NCBI GenBank assembly: GCA_002492465.1
Contig: DKYT01000011.1
Coordinates: 83,492 to 126,368, forward strand
DNA: 42,877 nucleotides
Origin: Lachnospiraceae bacterium UBA7093
GTDB lineage: Bacteria > Bacillota > Clostridia > Lachnospirales > Lachnospiraceae
Direction: 5' to 3'
Part shown: piece after piece, positions 32,546-40,985 of the stretch
Position numbering within the stretch: position 1 is the stretch's first letter
Layout of the letters: the number at the start of each line of letters is the position of its first letter
Translations under genes and position numbers: made by a program
The notes under the pieces: model-generated
The model's input: the letters and a program-made list of their open reading frames with translations, nothing else
Database searches by the model: none
What the model was told of the DNA's origin: nothing

Positions 32546-33718
32546 CTATTTTTGTTCTTTTCGCAGCCTTGTGATAAATGCATTGATCTTCTCCAGCGCA
32601 ATCTTCAAATTATCAATAGAATACGCATAAGAAATTCTAAGGAACCCTTCCCCGCAGTCGCCAAATGCCGTTCCCGGTACCACAGCCACCTTCTCTTCCT
32701 GAAGAAGCCGGTTAGCGAACTCATCGCTGGTCATTCCAAATTCCTTGATACAGGGGAACACATAGAATGCGCCATAGGGTTCAAAGCACGTAAGCCCCAT
32801 CTCCTTAAAGGCATGCATCAAAAATCTTCTTCTCTGGTTATAGGATTCACGCATCATCGCCACATCCCCGTCCCCATTGCGAAGCGCTTCCACCGCCGCA
32901 TACTGGCTGGTAGTTGGCGCACACATAATGGCAAACTGATGGATTTTCAGCATCTGTTCCATAATTTCTCTGGGCGCACAGGCATATCCCAAACGCCATC
33001 CCGTCATAGCGTAAGCCTTGGAAAATCCGTTAATCAGCACGGTTCTCTCCTGCATGCCTGGCAGGCTTACGATGGAAACATGTTTATCCTTGTAGGTCAG
33101 CTCTGCATAGATCTCATCCGATATGACGAAAAGATCCTTTTCCCGGATAATCTCGGCAATTGCCTCCAGATCCTTCCTCTCCATGATTGCGCCTGTAGGG
33201 TTATTGGGAAAAGGAAGTATCAGTATTTTCGTCTTATCCGTAATTGCCTCCCGCAGTTCTTTTGCCGTAAGCCTGAATTCATTTTCCTCTTTCAGTTCAA
33301 TGATCACCGGCTTTGCCCCTGCAAGTACGGCACAGGGCTCATAGGAAACATAGCTGGGCTGGGGAATCAGCACCTCGTCCCCGGGATCCACCATGGCGCG
33401 CAGGGCAATATCGATCGCCTCAGAACCTCCCACGGTAACGATCACTTCATGATCTGCGTCGTAGGAAACTCCCTGAAATCTTTCTATGTATTTGACAATT
33501 TCTATCTTTAGCTCCTTCAATCCCGCATTTGATGTGTAAAAGGTACGCCCTTTTTCAAGAGAATAAATTCCCTCATCCCTGATGTGCCAGGGCGTATCAA
33601 AATCAGGCTCCCCTACCCCCAGGGAAATGGCATCCTCCATCTCGCTTACAAGGTCAAAAAATTTGCGAATGCCCGAAGGTTTAATGGTGACAATGGTCTC
33701 AGACAAAGGATTTCTCAT
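32546..33718 (-). CDS. Class I/II PLP-dependent aminotransferase
   Basis: 390 residues, fold type I. Visible: ISLGVGEPDFDTPWHI, TVGGSEAIDIALRAM, PNNPTGAIM, VISDEIYAELTY, the PLP lysine in NGFSKAYAMTGWRLGYA, and the C-terminal arginine in GFLRISYAYS. The family includes aspartate, alanine and aromatic aminotransferases; the donor cannot be chosen from sequence alone. It overlaps the Lrp-type gene by an ATGA, an arrangement that suggests amino-acid responsive control. Confidence 0.92.
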   Translation of the reverse strand: MRNPLSETIVTIKPSGIRKFFDLVSEMEDAISLGVGEPDFDTPWHIRDEGIYSLEKGRTFYTSNAGLKELKIEIVKYIERFQGVSYDADHEVIVTVGGSEAIDIALRAMVDPGDEVLIPQPSYVSYEPCAVLAGAKPVIIELKEENEFRLTAKELREAITDKTKILILPFPNNPTGAIMERKDLEAIAEIIREKDLFVISDEIYAELTYKDKHVSIVSLPGMQERTVLINGFSKAYAMTGWRLGYACAPREIMEQMLKIHQFAIMCAPTTSQYAAVEALRNGDGDVAMMRESYNQRRRFLMHAFKEMGLTCFEPYGAFYVFPCIKEFGMTSDEFANRLLQEEKVAVVPGTAFGDCGEGFLRISYAYSIDNLKIALEKINAFITRLRKEQK

Positions 33719-34197
33719 GGTGTCACCTTCTCTCTTGTATCTTCATATTTCCTGGTAAGAATGGTTCCGTGATCTTTATATTTCTTCAAAATAAAGTGAG
33801 TTGCTGTGCTCAGTACTCCCTCCAGGGTGGAAAGCTTGTCGGACACAAAGCTGGACACTGCCTTTAAGGATTTGCCGTCCAGGGTTACCAACAGGTCATA
33901 GCCGCCGGAAATCAAATACACGCTGTTTACCTCAGGATACTTGTAAATTCTTTCTGCTATATTGTCATATCCCTGTCCCCTCTGAGGGGTAATCCTTACC
34001 TCGATCAGCGCCGTTACCTTCTCAATGGACGTTTTTTCCCAGTCGATCATGGTGTGATATCCGCAGATCACGCCCTCTTCCTCCATTGCCTTCAGCTCAT
34101 TTGCAATGTCGATCTCCTCTGCACCTAAAATAATGGCAAGCTCCTTGATATTAATACGGCTGTTCTTTTCTATAATCGCTAAAATCTGTTCTCTCAT
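33715..34197 (-). CDS. Lrp/AsnC-family transcriptional regulator
   Basis: 160 residues. N-terminal helix-turn-helix (MREQILAIIEKNSRINIKEL, then LGAEEIDIANELKAMEEEGVI) and a C-terminal RAM ligand domain (ALIEVRITPQ, VYLISGGYDLLVTLDG). Such proteins sense amino acids. Overlap with the aminotransferase gene points to local control of that gene. GGAGG nine bases upstream supports the ATG. Confidence 0.92.
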   Translation of the reverse strand: MREQILAIIEKNSRINIKELAIILGAEEIDIANELKAMEEEGVICGYHTMIDWEKTSIEKVTALIEVRITPQRGQGYDNIAERIYKYPEVNSVYLISGGYDLLVTLDGKSLKAVSSFVSDKLSTLEGVLSTATHFILKKYKDHGTILTRKYEDTREKVTP

Positions 34198-34210
34198 AAA
34201 AATGTCCCTC

Positions 34211-35224
34211 CTAATGGAATGTGATTTTTAAAATTTCATCCGGTGATGCAGGTTCCAGGCATCTGGTTTCTTCCCGATTCACAATGAGCTTATCGTTGCT
34301 ATGGTTGGTACTTCCAATTACCGCCGCGCAGATTCCTTCCGCTTCCAGCGCTTTTACAAGCCCCGCTCCGTCCGGCGACGCCATAAGCAGCATCCCCCCC
34401 GACAAAAGCGCATAAGGATTCAAATGATAAAACTCACAGATTTCTATGGTTTCCTGCTTTACCGGAATTTTTTTCAGGTCAATACAAAGTCCAACGCCTA
34501 TCTTTTGGGATAACTCCCACAATGCACCGAAAATCCCTCCGCTTCTTACATCATGCATTGCATAAACGCCGGACTTAAGGGCGGTTGCCGCCTCCGACGC
34601 TACCGACAGGTATTGCTCCTGTTCCTGTGCCTTCAAAATCAGTCCAACAGGATACCGCTCCGAAAGCTCCTGCTCTTTTTCTTTGGCTATGATGGCGGTT
34701 CCCTCCAAACCGATCCACTTCGTTACAACCACGTCTAATGTTTCCTCCGGTCTTCCCTTCCCCCTGATTCCGGATTCCGCCGATTCTTTTCCAATCATCG
34801 CTGCTGTCACTACCGGTGAGGAAACGCCATCGCTCACCTCTGTGTGTCCCCCTGCGATCTGTATGTGAAGTTCTCTGCAGCCTCTTTCCGCTTGTCTCAT
34901 GGTTTCCTTTAGAAACCCCTCCTCTGTTCCCGGCGGAAAGGTCAGAGACAGCATCACCGCTGCCGGAACCGCTCCCGCTGCCGCCAGGTTATTGGCGGCG
35001 GCAATTACAGCAAGATATGCCGCATTTTTTACAGGAAGCGTAACCGTTTCTATCGCCGACACCAGCACGCTTTCCTTTTCTCCGACCTTTTCCGGAGAAT
35101 TCCACCTCAAAAAGGCGCCGTCCTCTCCTACTCCCGCACCTTTTATCACTTCTGTTCGATTGCTTTGAATCTCTCTTAATACGGAACGCTTTAAAACGCT
35201 TTCCGATATTTTTCCTGTCCTCAT
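34211..35224 (-). CDS. AIR-synthase-related (HypE/PurM-like) protein
   Basis: 337 residues with the PurM/HypE fold: VGEDGAFLRW near the N-terminus (ATP-binding DDAA-like site), AAANNLAAAGAVPAAVMLSL, IAGGHTEVSDGV, and a C-terminal domain with MHDVRSGGIFGALWEL and LSGGMLLMASPDGA. HypE itself ends in a cysteine motif for cyanide transfer; here the tail is LKITFH with no Cys, so NiFe-hydrogenase maturation is unlikely and no hyp genes are near. Often annotated as hydrogenase maturation factor by similarity. It lies 13 nt before the Lrp-type gene and 10 nt after the vanW-like gene, so it is part of that operon. Confidence 0.8.
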   Translation of the reverse strand: MRTGKISESVLKRSVLREIQSNRTEVIKGAGVGEDGAFLRWNSPEKVGEKESVLVSAIETVTLPVKNAAYLAVIAAANNLAAAGAVPAAVMLSLTFPPGTEEGFLKETMRQAERGCRELHIQIAGGHTEVSDGVSSPVVTAAMIGKESAESGIRGKGRPEETLDVVVTKWIGLEGTAIIAKEKEQELSERYPVGLILKAQEQEQYLSVASEAATALKSGVYAMHDVRSGGIFGALWELSQKIGVGLCIDLKKIPVKQETIEICEFYHLNPYALLSGGMLLMASPDGAGLVKALEAEGICAAVIGSTNHSNDKLIVNREETRCLEPASPDEILKITFH

Positions 35225-35234
35225 TGCTGTCCCT

Positions 35235-36797
35235 TTATTGTGCCGGCTCCTCTACTTGTACAACCTCCGGCTGTGGCGCCGGGGCGGGCTGTGCAGGCGT
35301 CTGGACGGGCGTTCCGTCAGGCTGCTGGGGCGCGCCTTCCGCAGGCGGCGCTGCCGCGGCGGCAAGGGCTGCTGCCACATTTTTCACATGATCGATGTTG
35401 TTGGTTGCAATGGCTGCCATAATCTCATTATAGGCGTTGGGATCTGCCGTCGCCACACCTACGGTTGCCGTTCTGGGGGTTACCTGGTAGTTGCTGGAAT
35501 TGATTTTCTCCCGGCTCACTTCCACCCCGTTCTCCGTAACCACCTTCCAGAGATTTGCCTTATAGCCTATATGCGCAGACTGCACGGAAATAGAACCTAC
35601 CGGCAGAGACTCATTCACATAGATCACCTCTGTATCCGGATAAGTTGTACTGACTACTTCGCTTTCATATCTTACCTGACGGGAGCTGTCTCTGGTTTCC
35701 ATCCCGTATATGGTAAAGCTGATATGCTTATCATCGGTAGTGCTTCCTTCTATGTAAATAGGCGCCTCCGTGTTATTGATAAACTTAAAATCCTTTCCGG
35801 AAGATTCCGCAATAGCCGCATCTGCCGAAGGATCCACATAGGTTACAATCATAGAATGATTATGCCTCTCCGTTACCTCCAGTTCAGCCAGGAGAACAGC
35901 GTTATAAAGGGTCGTGGAAACCTGACAGATACCGCCCCCAAGGCTGTCTACCACTTGTCCGTTCAAATAGGATCCTGCCATATAATATCCGTTCGCCGCC
36001 GTAAAAGGCGCTACCGCCTCATAAGCGGAAAACTCATCTCCCGGATACAGTGTGGTACCGTTGATCAGCGCAGCGCCGTTGCGCACATTGGCGCTTCTTG
36101 ATGAACCGGAGGTGCTAAAGCTGGTCGTAAAGGTTCCCAGAACATCCTTTACCTTGGACAACTCTTCTTCTGTTCCTCTGGGCTCATCTACCGTAACCGC
36201 AAGTTCCAGCCGTTCATCTTCTCCGTTCCAGCCGTCATGGAAAAAGCTGCAAATAAGCTCCAGGGACGCCTCTTCATCCACTACCATCCCCGTCTGCCCC
36301 GGATGGACTACAAACCGCTCATTTTCTATGGAAAGCTCCGCATCCCTTGCCTCCTGGTTAAACACGGAACACTGCTCCGACAGGATAGTCTTTACCAATT
36401 CCCTGTCCACATCAAATTCTAATTCATAAATCTTGTTTTCGTGTTCCAGATCCTTCGCCGCCTTATAACGCTGAACCACATTGCCGGTCTGCCCTATTTG
36501 AGCCGCTTCCTCTACAATCTCAGGATTTTTCCAGGAAAACCCAACCTGAGCAGGTGTAACCTGCACTTCGTTTCCGTCCAGAATGACCAGCGTAATAACA
36601 TGATCGGAAATACTCTCTATATAATCTTCTATCATTTTCCGCGCTTCACCGGCAGTTTTGCCTTCTAAAGACATGTCCTCCGCGTAAATACCTGCCAGTA
36701 TTCTGTTTTCCTCCTGGGCGTTTACCTGCCTTACCGGTAAAACAGCCGTGAAAAAAATCAGCCCGAAAACCGCTGCTCCTTTAATCCATTTTTTCAT
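35235..36797 (-). CDS. VanW-family protein with putative peptidoglycan-binding module
   Basis: 520 residues. A signal peptide or anchor is at 1-27 (KKWIKGAAVFGLIFFTAVLP). PG_binding_4-like repeats cover about 40-200 (EDMSLEGKTAGEARKMIEDY, then QVGFSW). The VanW core at about 215-355 includes NGTTLYPGDEFSAYEAV, LGGGICQVSTTLYNAVL and HNHSMIVTYVDP. A G5-like beta region follows, ending in an alanine/proline-rich tail (AAALAAAAAPP, then PAPAPQPEV). Probably exported and cell-wall associated; function unknown despite the vancomycin-related name. A GGGGGGAG ribosome binding site lies nine bases before the ATG. Confidence 0.88.
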   Translation of the reverse strand: MKKWIKGAAVFGLIFFTAVLPVRQVNAQEENRILAGIYAEDMSLEGKTAGEARKMIEDYIESISDHVITLVILDGNEVQVTPAQVGFSWKNPEIVEEAAQIGQTGNVVQRYKAAKDLEHENKIYELEFDVDRELVKTILSEQCSVFNQEARDAELSIENERFVVHPGQTGMVVDEEASLELICSFFHDGWNGEDERLELAVTVDEPRGTEEELSKVKDVLGTFTTSFSTSGSSRSANVRNGAALINGTTLYPGDEFSAYEAVAPFTAANGYYMAGSYLNGQVVDSLGGGICQVSTTLYNAVLLAELEVTERHNHSMIVTYVDPSADAAIAESSGKDFKFINNTEAPIYIEGSTTDDKHISFTIYGMETRDSSRQVRYESEVVSTTYPDTEVIYVNESLPVGSISVQSAHIGYKANLWKVVTENGVEVSREKINSSNYQVTPRTATVGVATADPNAYNEIMAAIATNNIDHVKNVAAALAAAAAPPAEGAPQQPDGTPVQTPAQPAPAPQPEVVQVEEPAQ

Positions 36798-36813
36798 AAC
36801 CTGATACTCCCCC

Positions 36814-36840
36814 CATATCCCGGATCTAATCTGGAATATG
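36814..36840 (-). other. Hairpin in the leader of the VanW-family gene
   Basis: CATATTCCAGAT and ATCCGGGATATG on minus pair over 12 positions (one U-G, one mismatch) around a 3-nt loop, ending just before the ribosome binding site. No T-run follows, so it is not an obvious terminator. Confidence 0.4.
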
Positions 36841-36887
36841 GCATTCTAATCTCCATTCCTGTCTTTGCTTCCTGTTCAGAATTTGCT

Positions 36888-36995
36888 TTATGACAAAAAA
36901 GATGCTATAGTTGGAATGATCATAGCAAGCACAAGCAATATAATAATAATGGATGATACGACCTTTTTACTTTTTTTATTATAAAAATTGAACAT
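36888..36995 (-). CDS. 35-residue single-span membrane protein
   Basis: A short ORF missed by length filters. It starts MFNFYNKKSKKVVSS, has a hydrophobic run of isoleucine, leucine, valine and alanine over residues 16-27, a Pro28, and ends IASFLS. The basic N-terminus followed by one helix predicts a membrane protein with its N-terminus inside. Support: GGAGG exactly six bases before the ATG and a TTGCAA-17-TATAAT promoter about 35 bp upstream. It lies 90 bp before the VanW-family gene and may be co-transcribed. I do not recognise a family with certainty. Function unknown. Confidence 0.72.
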   Translation of the reverse strand: MFNFYNKKSKKVVSSIIIILLVLAMIIPTIASFLS

Positions 36996-37029
36996 GGTAT
37001 TCCTCCGGTTTATTCATCTTTGAAAGGAT

Positions 37030-37058
37030 ATTATATATGAAGTTCCCTATTTTTGCAA
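37030..37058 (-). promoter_or_regulatory. Promoter of the small membrane protein / VanW operon
   Basis: TTGCAA (37053-37058), a 17-bp spacer and TATAAT (37030-37035) on minus. It overlaps the first codons of the divergent plus-strand gene, so the two transcription units may interfere. Confidence 0.68.
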
Positions 37059-37645
37059 GTTTTATCGTATTCTGCATCTGGCTCACCTATGAAATCAAAA
37101 AACATCGCAGCATAGAAGAAAAGGCTTACCGTTCCTTCTGGGAAAAGGAATCTGCTGCCAACAGCACCCGCCGTAAGCCTCTTGACGACCTGGACTACAT
37201 TCAGATCCCCTTCGACCGGCTGCCCATGGAGCTTTTAAGAGACGACCCCCTGATCAGCGAATATCAGGAAACCCTCAGAACCCTCTCTGAAGCTCCTATT
37301 GTAAATTTTACCGGCATCAGCAACACAGACCTAAAGCTTATGTACGGCGCGCCTAACATCGACCTTTTGTCCCGCTACGATCAAAGCTACACCACCCTTG
37401 CCCTCACCCTTCAGCGTCTTGGAAATGCCTTATATGAAAAAGGGTATGTGGAGGAGGCGCAAAAGACCCTGGAATTTGCCGTTGAGACCCGCACAGATAT
37501 CAGCGGTACCTACAAACTGCTTGCCACCATCTATCGGCAGAACAATCAACCTGAAAAAATCCAGGCATTGATTCCCGTTGCGCGGGAACTGAATACCAGC
37601 CTTTCCGGTCATATTGTTTCCATGCTGGAAGAATTTTTAAAATAA
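37037..37645 (+). CDS. Membrane-anchored TPR-like protein
   Basis: 202 residues. An N-terminal membrane segment (residues 1-17, KFPIFASFIVFCIWL) is followed by a basic/acidic stretch, so it is anchored. Residues about 110-200 look like two to three tetratricopeptide-type helix pairs (LALTLQRLGNALYEKGYVEE, AQKTLEFAVE, YKLLATIYRQNNQPEK). I do not recognise a specific family; a scaffold role is a guess. AAAGGA eight bases before the ATG supports the start. A weak promoter (TTGAAC-16-TATTCA, 36989-37016) lies upstream, within the start of the divergent small gene. Confidence 0.78.
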   Translation: MKFPIFASFIVFCIWLTYEIKKHRSIEEKAYRSFWEKESAANSTRRKPLDDLDYIQIPFDRLPMELLRDDPLISEYQETLRTLSEAPIVNFTGISNTDLKLMYGAPNIDLLSRYDQSYTTLALTLQRLGNALYEKGYVEEAQKTLEFAVETRTDISGTYKLLATIYRQNNQPEKIQALIPVARELNTSLSGHIVSMLEEFLK

Positions 37646-37699
37646 CCGTGGCTGATACCATTCTATGCTTTCCTTGGGAGTTATATGACCCTCTTTTAC

Positions 37700-37745
37700 A
37701 AAAAGCAACGGACGACCCGCCCTAAGCGTGCCATCCGTTGTTTTT
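37700..37745. terminator. Bidirectional terminator between the TPR-like gene and dnaJ
   Basis: AAAAAGCAACGGA and TCCGTTGTTTTT form a stem with A and T runs on opposite sides and a 21-nt loop. It overlaps the dnaJ stop codon by two bases, so it can end both convergent transcripts. Confidence 0.72.
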
Positions 37746-38904
37746 ATTTCCAGAATTTCTTTTTCCTGGAATCCTTTGTTTCGTTTTTTTCTGCCTGCAC
37801 ATTCTTGGATGCATTCAAACTGTCCCCTGTCAGGGCATCAAACTGCTTCAACAGTTCCTTTGCCTCGTGAGGCAGTCTCTCAGGGGTCTGCACCACCAGG
37901 GTCACATAATGATCCCCACGAACATCCTTGTTTCTCAATGTAGGAACTCCTTTTCCCTTTAAGCGAACCTTTGTATCCGTCTGGGTACCCGGCTTCACCT
38001 CATAAAGAACCTTGCCGTCCACCGTATCTACAATAACATCGCCGCCAAGCGCCGCCACTGCAAAGGAAACAGGCACTGTAGAATAAATATTATAATCCTG
38101 TCTCTGGAAGATGGGATGACGCCCCACAATCACTTCCACCAGTAAATCTCCTCTGGGTCCACCGTTCAGCCCCGGCTCGCCCTTATCCCGAATACGGACG
38201 CTCTGCCCGTTGTCAATACCTGCCGGAATAGATACCTGTATTTTCTTACGGCTGGCAATATAGCCTGAGCCGTGGCAGTCTACACATTTCTCTTTAATGA
38301 CCTTTCCCGTACCGTTACACTCGGGGCAGGTCTGTACGTTCCTGACCGTACCAAAGAAGGACTGCTGGGTAAACACTACCTGCCCTTTCCCGCCGCACTT
38401 CTGGCAGGTTTCCGGGCTGGTTCCCGGCTTTGCGCCCGTACCGTGGCAGGTCTTGCAATCGTCCTTAAGGGTCAGTTCAATTTCCTTGTCAACGCCAAAC
38501 ACGGCTTCTTCAAAGGTGATCCGTACGCTGGTTCTGATGTTGGCGCCCTTCATAGGTCCGTTGCTGCCTCTGCCCTTGCGTCCTCCTCCAAAGAAATCTC
38601 CAAAGATATCTCCGAAAATATCGCTGAAATCAGCGCTGTTAAAGTCAAAACCGCCAAAGCCCCCGGCTCCTCCCTCAAAAGCTGCATGACCAAACTGATC
38701 GTACTGCCTTTTCTTTTCAGGATCGCTTAAGATGGCATACGCCTCCGAGGCTTCCTTAAATTTCTTTTCCGCCTCCGCATCCCCGGGGTTCATGTCAGGA
38801 TGATACTTTTTGGCAAGCGCCCTGTATGCTTTTTTGATTGCAGCGTCATCTGCGTTCTTATCAATTCCAAGGACCTCATAATAATCACGTTTCTGTTCTG
38901 CCAT
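37744..38904 (-). CDS. dnaJ: Co-chaperone DnaJ
   Basis: 386 residues, type I J-protein. J domain at 1-70 with the HPD motif (KKYHPDMNPG), then a Gly/Phe-rich region, four zinc motifs (CKTCHGTG, CQKCGGKG, CPECNGTG, CVDCHGSG) at about 145-220, and the C-terminal substrate-binding domains. It stimulates DnaK ATPase and delivers unfolded clients. Last gene of the hrcA operon, but separated from dnaK by 130 bp with a strong hairpin and an internal promoter candidate. GGGAGG eight bases upstream supports the start. Confidence 0.97.
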   Translation of the reverse strand: MAEQKRDYYEVLGIDKNADDAAIKKAYRALAKKYHPDMNPGDAEAEKKFKEASEAYAILSDPEKKRQYDQFGHAAFEGGAGGFGGFDFNSADFSDIFGDIFGDFFGGGRKGRGSNGPMKGANIRTSVRITFEEAVFGVDKEIELTLKDDCKTCHGTGAKPGTSPETCQKCGGKGQVVFTQQSFFGTVRNVQTCPECNGTGKVIKEKCVDCHGSGYIASRKKIQVSIPAGIDNGQSVRIRDKGEPGLNGGPRGDLLVEVIVGRHPIFQRQDYNIYSTVPVSFAVAALGGDVIVDTVDGKVLYEVKPGTQTDTKVRLKGKGVPTLRNKDVRGDHYVTLVVQTPERLPHEAKELLKQFDALTGDSLNASKNVQAEKNETKDSRKKKFWK

Positions 38905-38937
38905 TTCTGATTCCTCCCATGCCTTCAGCGCACAACA

Positions 38938-38954
38938 TGCCGCCTAAGGCGGCA
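38938..38954. repeat. Short GC palindrome in the dnaK-dnaJ gap
   Basis: TGCCGCC-TAA-GGCGGCA, a perfect 7-bp stem about 34 nt before the dnaJ start codon. In RNA it would form a hairpin in the dnaJ leader. Resembles the palindrome at 26236 in size and GC content. Confidence 0.55.
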
Positions 38955-38967
38955 CAGAATTAGTTAT

Positions 38968-38996
38968 AGTATATAATAAAATGAGCCAAAGCACAA
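38968..38996 (-). promoter_or_regulatory. Candidate internal promoter of dnaJ
   Basis: TTGTGC (38991-38996), a 17-bp spacer and TATACT (38968-38973) on minus. The -35 overlaps the edge of the long dnaK-dnaJ hairpin. Confidence 0.4.
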
Positions 38997-39027
38997 GAAG
39001 AATGACTCTAAAGAGTCATTCTTCTTG
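38994..39027 (-). other. Perfect 15-bp hairpin in the dnaK-dnaJ intercistronic region
   Basis: CAAGAAGAATGACTC-TTTA-GAGTCATTCTTCTTG on minus, starting 8 nt after the dnaK stop. There is no good T-run after it. It may stabilise or process the mRNA, or partly terminate, so that DnaJ is made at a lower level than DnaK. Confidence 0.8.
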
Positions 39028-39034
39028 AAATGAC

Positions 39035-40909
39035 TTAAACCTCTCTGTAATCTCCGTCAACCACATCGTCAGCAGGACCTGCATCCGCTCCCATGTCAGG
39101 ACCTGCGCCGGCTCCCATATCGGGACCTGCCGCTCCGCCTGCCTGCTGCATATTTTCATACATCTTGGTAAACAGAGCCTGGGCGCTTGTGGTAAGTTTT
39201 TCCTTTGCTGCTTTTAAGGCGTCCAGATCGGAATCTGACATCTCCTGGTCTTTGGTTCTCTCCAGAATATCCTTTACAGCCTGCATATCGGCTTCCACCG
39301 TTGCCTTTTCGGAAGCATCGATCTTGTCGCCTACTTCATTCAAGGCTTTTTCTGTCTGGAATACAAAGGAATCCGCTTCGTTTCTTGTGTCAATGGCTTC
39401 TTTTCTCTTCTTATCCTGCGCTTCAAATTCAGCGGCTTCTTTTACAGCCTTATCGATCTCATCGTCAGACATATTGGAGCTTGCCGTGATGGTAATATGC
39501 TGCTCCTTGCCGGTTCCCAGATCCTTTGCGGAAACATTCACGATACCGTTGGCATCAATGTCAAAGGTTACTTCAATCTGAGGTACCCCGCGCATTGCCG
39601 GAGGAATACCGTCCAGTCTGAACTGTCCAAGGGACTTATTGTCTCTTGCAAACTGTCTCTCTCCCTGGAGCACATTGATATCCACCGCCGTCTGATTGTC
39701 TGCCGCAGTAGAGAAGATCTGACTCTTCTTGGTAGGGATCGTAGTATTTCTTTCAATCAGTCTTGTTGCAATACCGCCCATGGTCTCAATGGAAAGTGAC
39801 AAAGGCGTAACGTCCAGAAGAAGGATTTCCCCTGCGCCTGCATCCCCCGCAAGCTTGCCGCCCTGAATGGAAGCGCCCAGCGCAACGCATTCGTCGGGAT
39901 TTAAAGTCTTGCTGGGTTCATGCCCTGTCAGCTGTTTTACCTTATCCTGTACGGCAGGAATACGTGTGGAACCGCCTACCAGCAATACCTGACCCAGATC
40001 GGCATTTGTAAGCCCGGCATCCTTCATTGCATTCTGAACAGGAACAGCCGTCTTTTCAACCAAATCATGGGTAAGCTCGTCAAATTTTGCTCTTGTAAGG
40101 TTCATATCAAAATGCTTGGGGCCTTCCGCCGTAGCTGTAATGAAAGGAAGGTTGATGTTGGTGGTGGTTGCGGAGGAAAGCTCTTTCTTTGCCTTTTCAG
40201 CCGCTTCCTTTAATCTCTGCAGCGCCATCTTATCGTTGGATAAGTCAACGCCCTCCGCCTTTTTAAACTCATCGATCATCCACTGGGTCAGCTTATTGTC
40301 AAAGTCATCGCCGCCCAGATGGGTATCGCCGTTGGTGGCAAGAACCTCGATAACGCCGTCGCCGATTTCAATAATGGAAACATCAAAGGTACCGCCGCCC
40401 AGGTCGTATACCATGATCTTCTGTTCTTTTTCATTGTCAAGTCCATAAGCAAGCGCTGCTGCCGTAGGCTCGTTGATGATACGCTTTACATCCAGTCCGG
40501 CAATCTTACCTGCATCCTTGGTTGCCTGACGCTGTGCGTCGTTAAAGTATGCGGGAACAGTGATAACCGCTTCGGATACCTTTTCGCCCAGATAGCTTTC
40601 AGCGTCTGCTTTCAGCTTCTGAAGGATCATAGCGGAAATCTGCTGCGGGGAATATTTCTTGTCGTCAATGGTACGTCCTCTGTCCGTACCCATATCCCTC
40701 TTAATGGATGCAATGGTCTTTTCCGCATTGGTTACCGCCTGACGCTTTGCAGGCTCGCCGATCAGCCTCTCGCCGGTCTTTGTAAAGGCAACTACCGAGG
40801 GAGTCGTTCTTGCTCCTTCTGCGTTAGCGATAACGGTGGGCTTTCCGCCTTCCATAACTGCCACGCAGCTATTTGTTGTACCTAAGTCAATACCAATTAT
40901 TTTGCTCAT
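39035..40909 (-). CDS. dnaK: Chaperone DnaK (Hsp70)
   Basis: 624 residues. ATPase signatures are clear: IGIDLGTTNSCVAVMEGG, IMVYDLGGGTFDVSI and VLLVGGSTRIPAVQ. The linker and substrate-binding region follow (LLLDVTPLSLSIET, then VNVSAKDLGTGKEQ) and a helical lid. The C-terminus carries a repeat of GPDMGA-type units before the acidic end DDVVDGDYREV. GGAGGAGA upstream of the ATG. Third in the CIRCE-controlled operon. Confidence 0.98.
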   Translation of the reverse strand: MSKIIGIDLGTTNSCVAVMEGGKPTVIANAEGARTTPSVVAFTKTGERLIGEPAKRQAVTNAEKTIASIKRDMGTDRGRTIDDKKYSPQQISAMILQKLKADAESYLGEKVSEAVITVPAYFNDAQRQATKDAGKIAGLDVKRIINEPTAAALAYGLDNEKEQKIMVYDLGGGTFDVSIIEIGDGVIEVLATNGDTHLGGDDFDNKLTQWMIDEFKKAEGVDLSNDKMALQRLKEAAEKAKKELSSATTTNINLPFITATAEGPKHFDMNLTRAKFDELTHDLVEKTAVPVQNAMKDAGLTNADLGQVLLVGGSTRIPAVQDKVKQLTGHEPSKTLNPDECVALGASIQGGKLAGDAGAGEILLLDVTPLSLSIETMGGIATRLIERNTTIPTKKSQIFSTAADNQTAVDINVLQGERQFARDNKSLGQFRLDGIPPAMRGVPQIEVTFDIDANGIVNVSAKDLGTGKEQHITITASSNMSDDEIDKAVKEAAEFEAQDKKRKEAIDTRNEADSFVFQTEKALNEVGDKIDASEKATVEADMQAVKDILERTKDQEMSDSDLDALKAAKEKLTTSAQALFTKMYENMQQAGGAAGPDMGAGAGPDMGADAGPADDVVDGDYREV

Positions 40910-40985
40910 AATGTTCTCCTCCTGAATCTTATTATTTGATTATGATACTGTAAATATGAATGGTTTCTTTTCATGTGGTAAATTG

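Noticed and set aside
32369..33511. Long plus-strand ORF of 380 codons
   Set aside because: It lies opposite the aminotransferase gene, has no ribosome binding site and its translation is rich in His, Cys and Arg with no recognisable family; it is a shadow of the real gene.
39060..39130. Tandem repeat at the end of dnaK as a regulatory repeat
   Set aside because: It encodes the Gly/Ala/Pro/Met-rich DnaK tail in frame; low-complexity tails are common in Hsp70 and this needs no other explanation.
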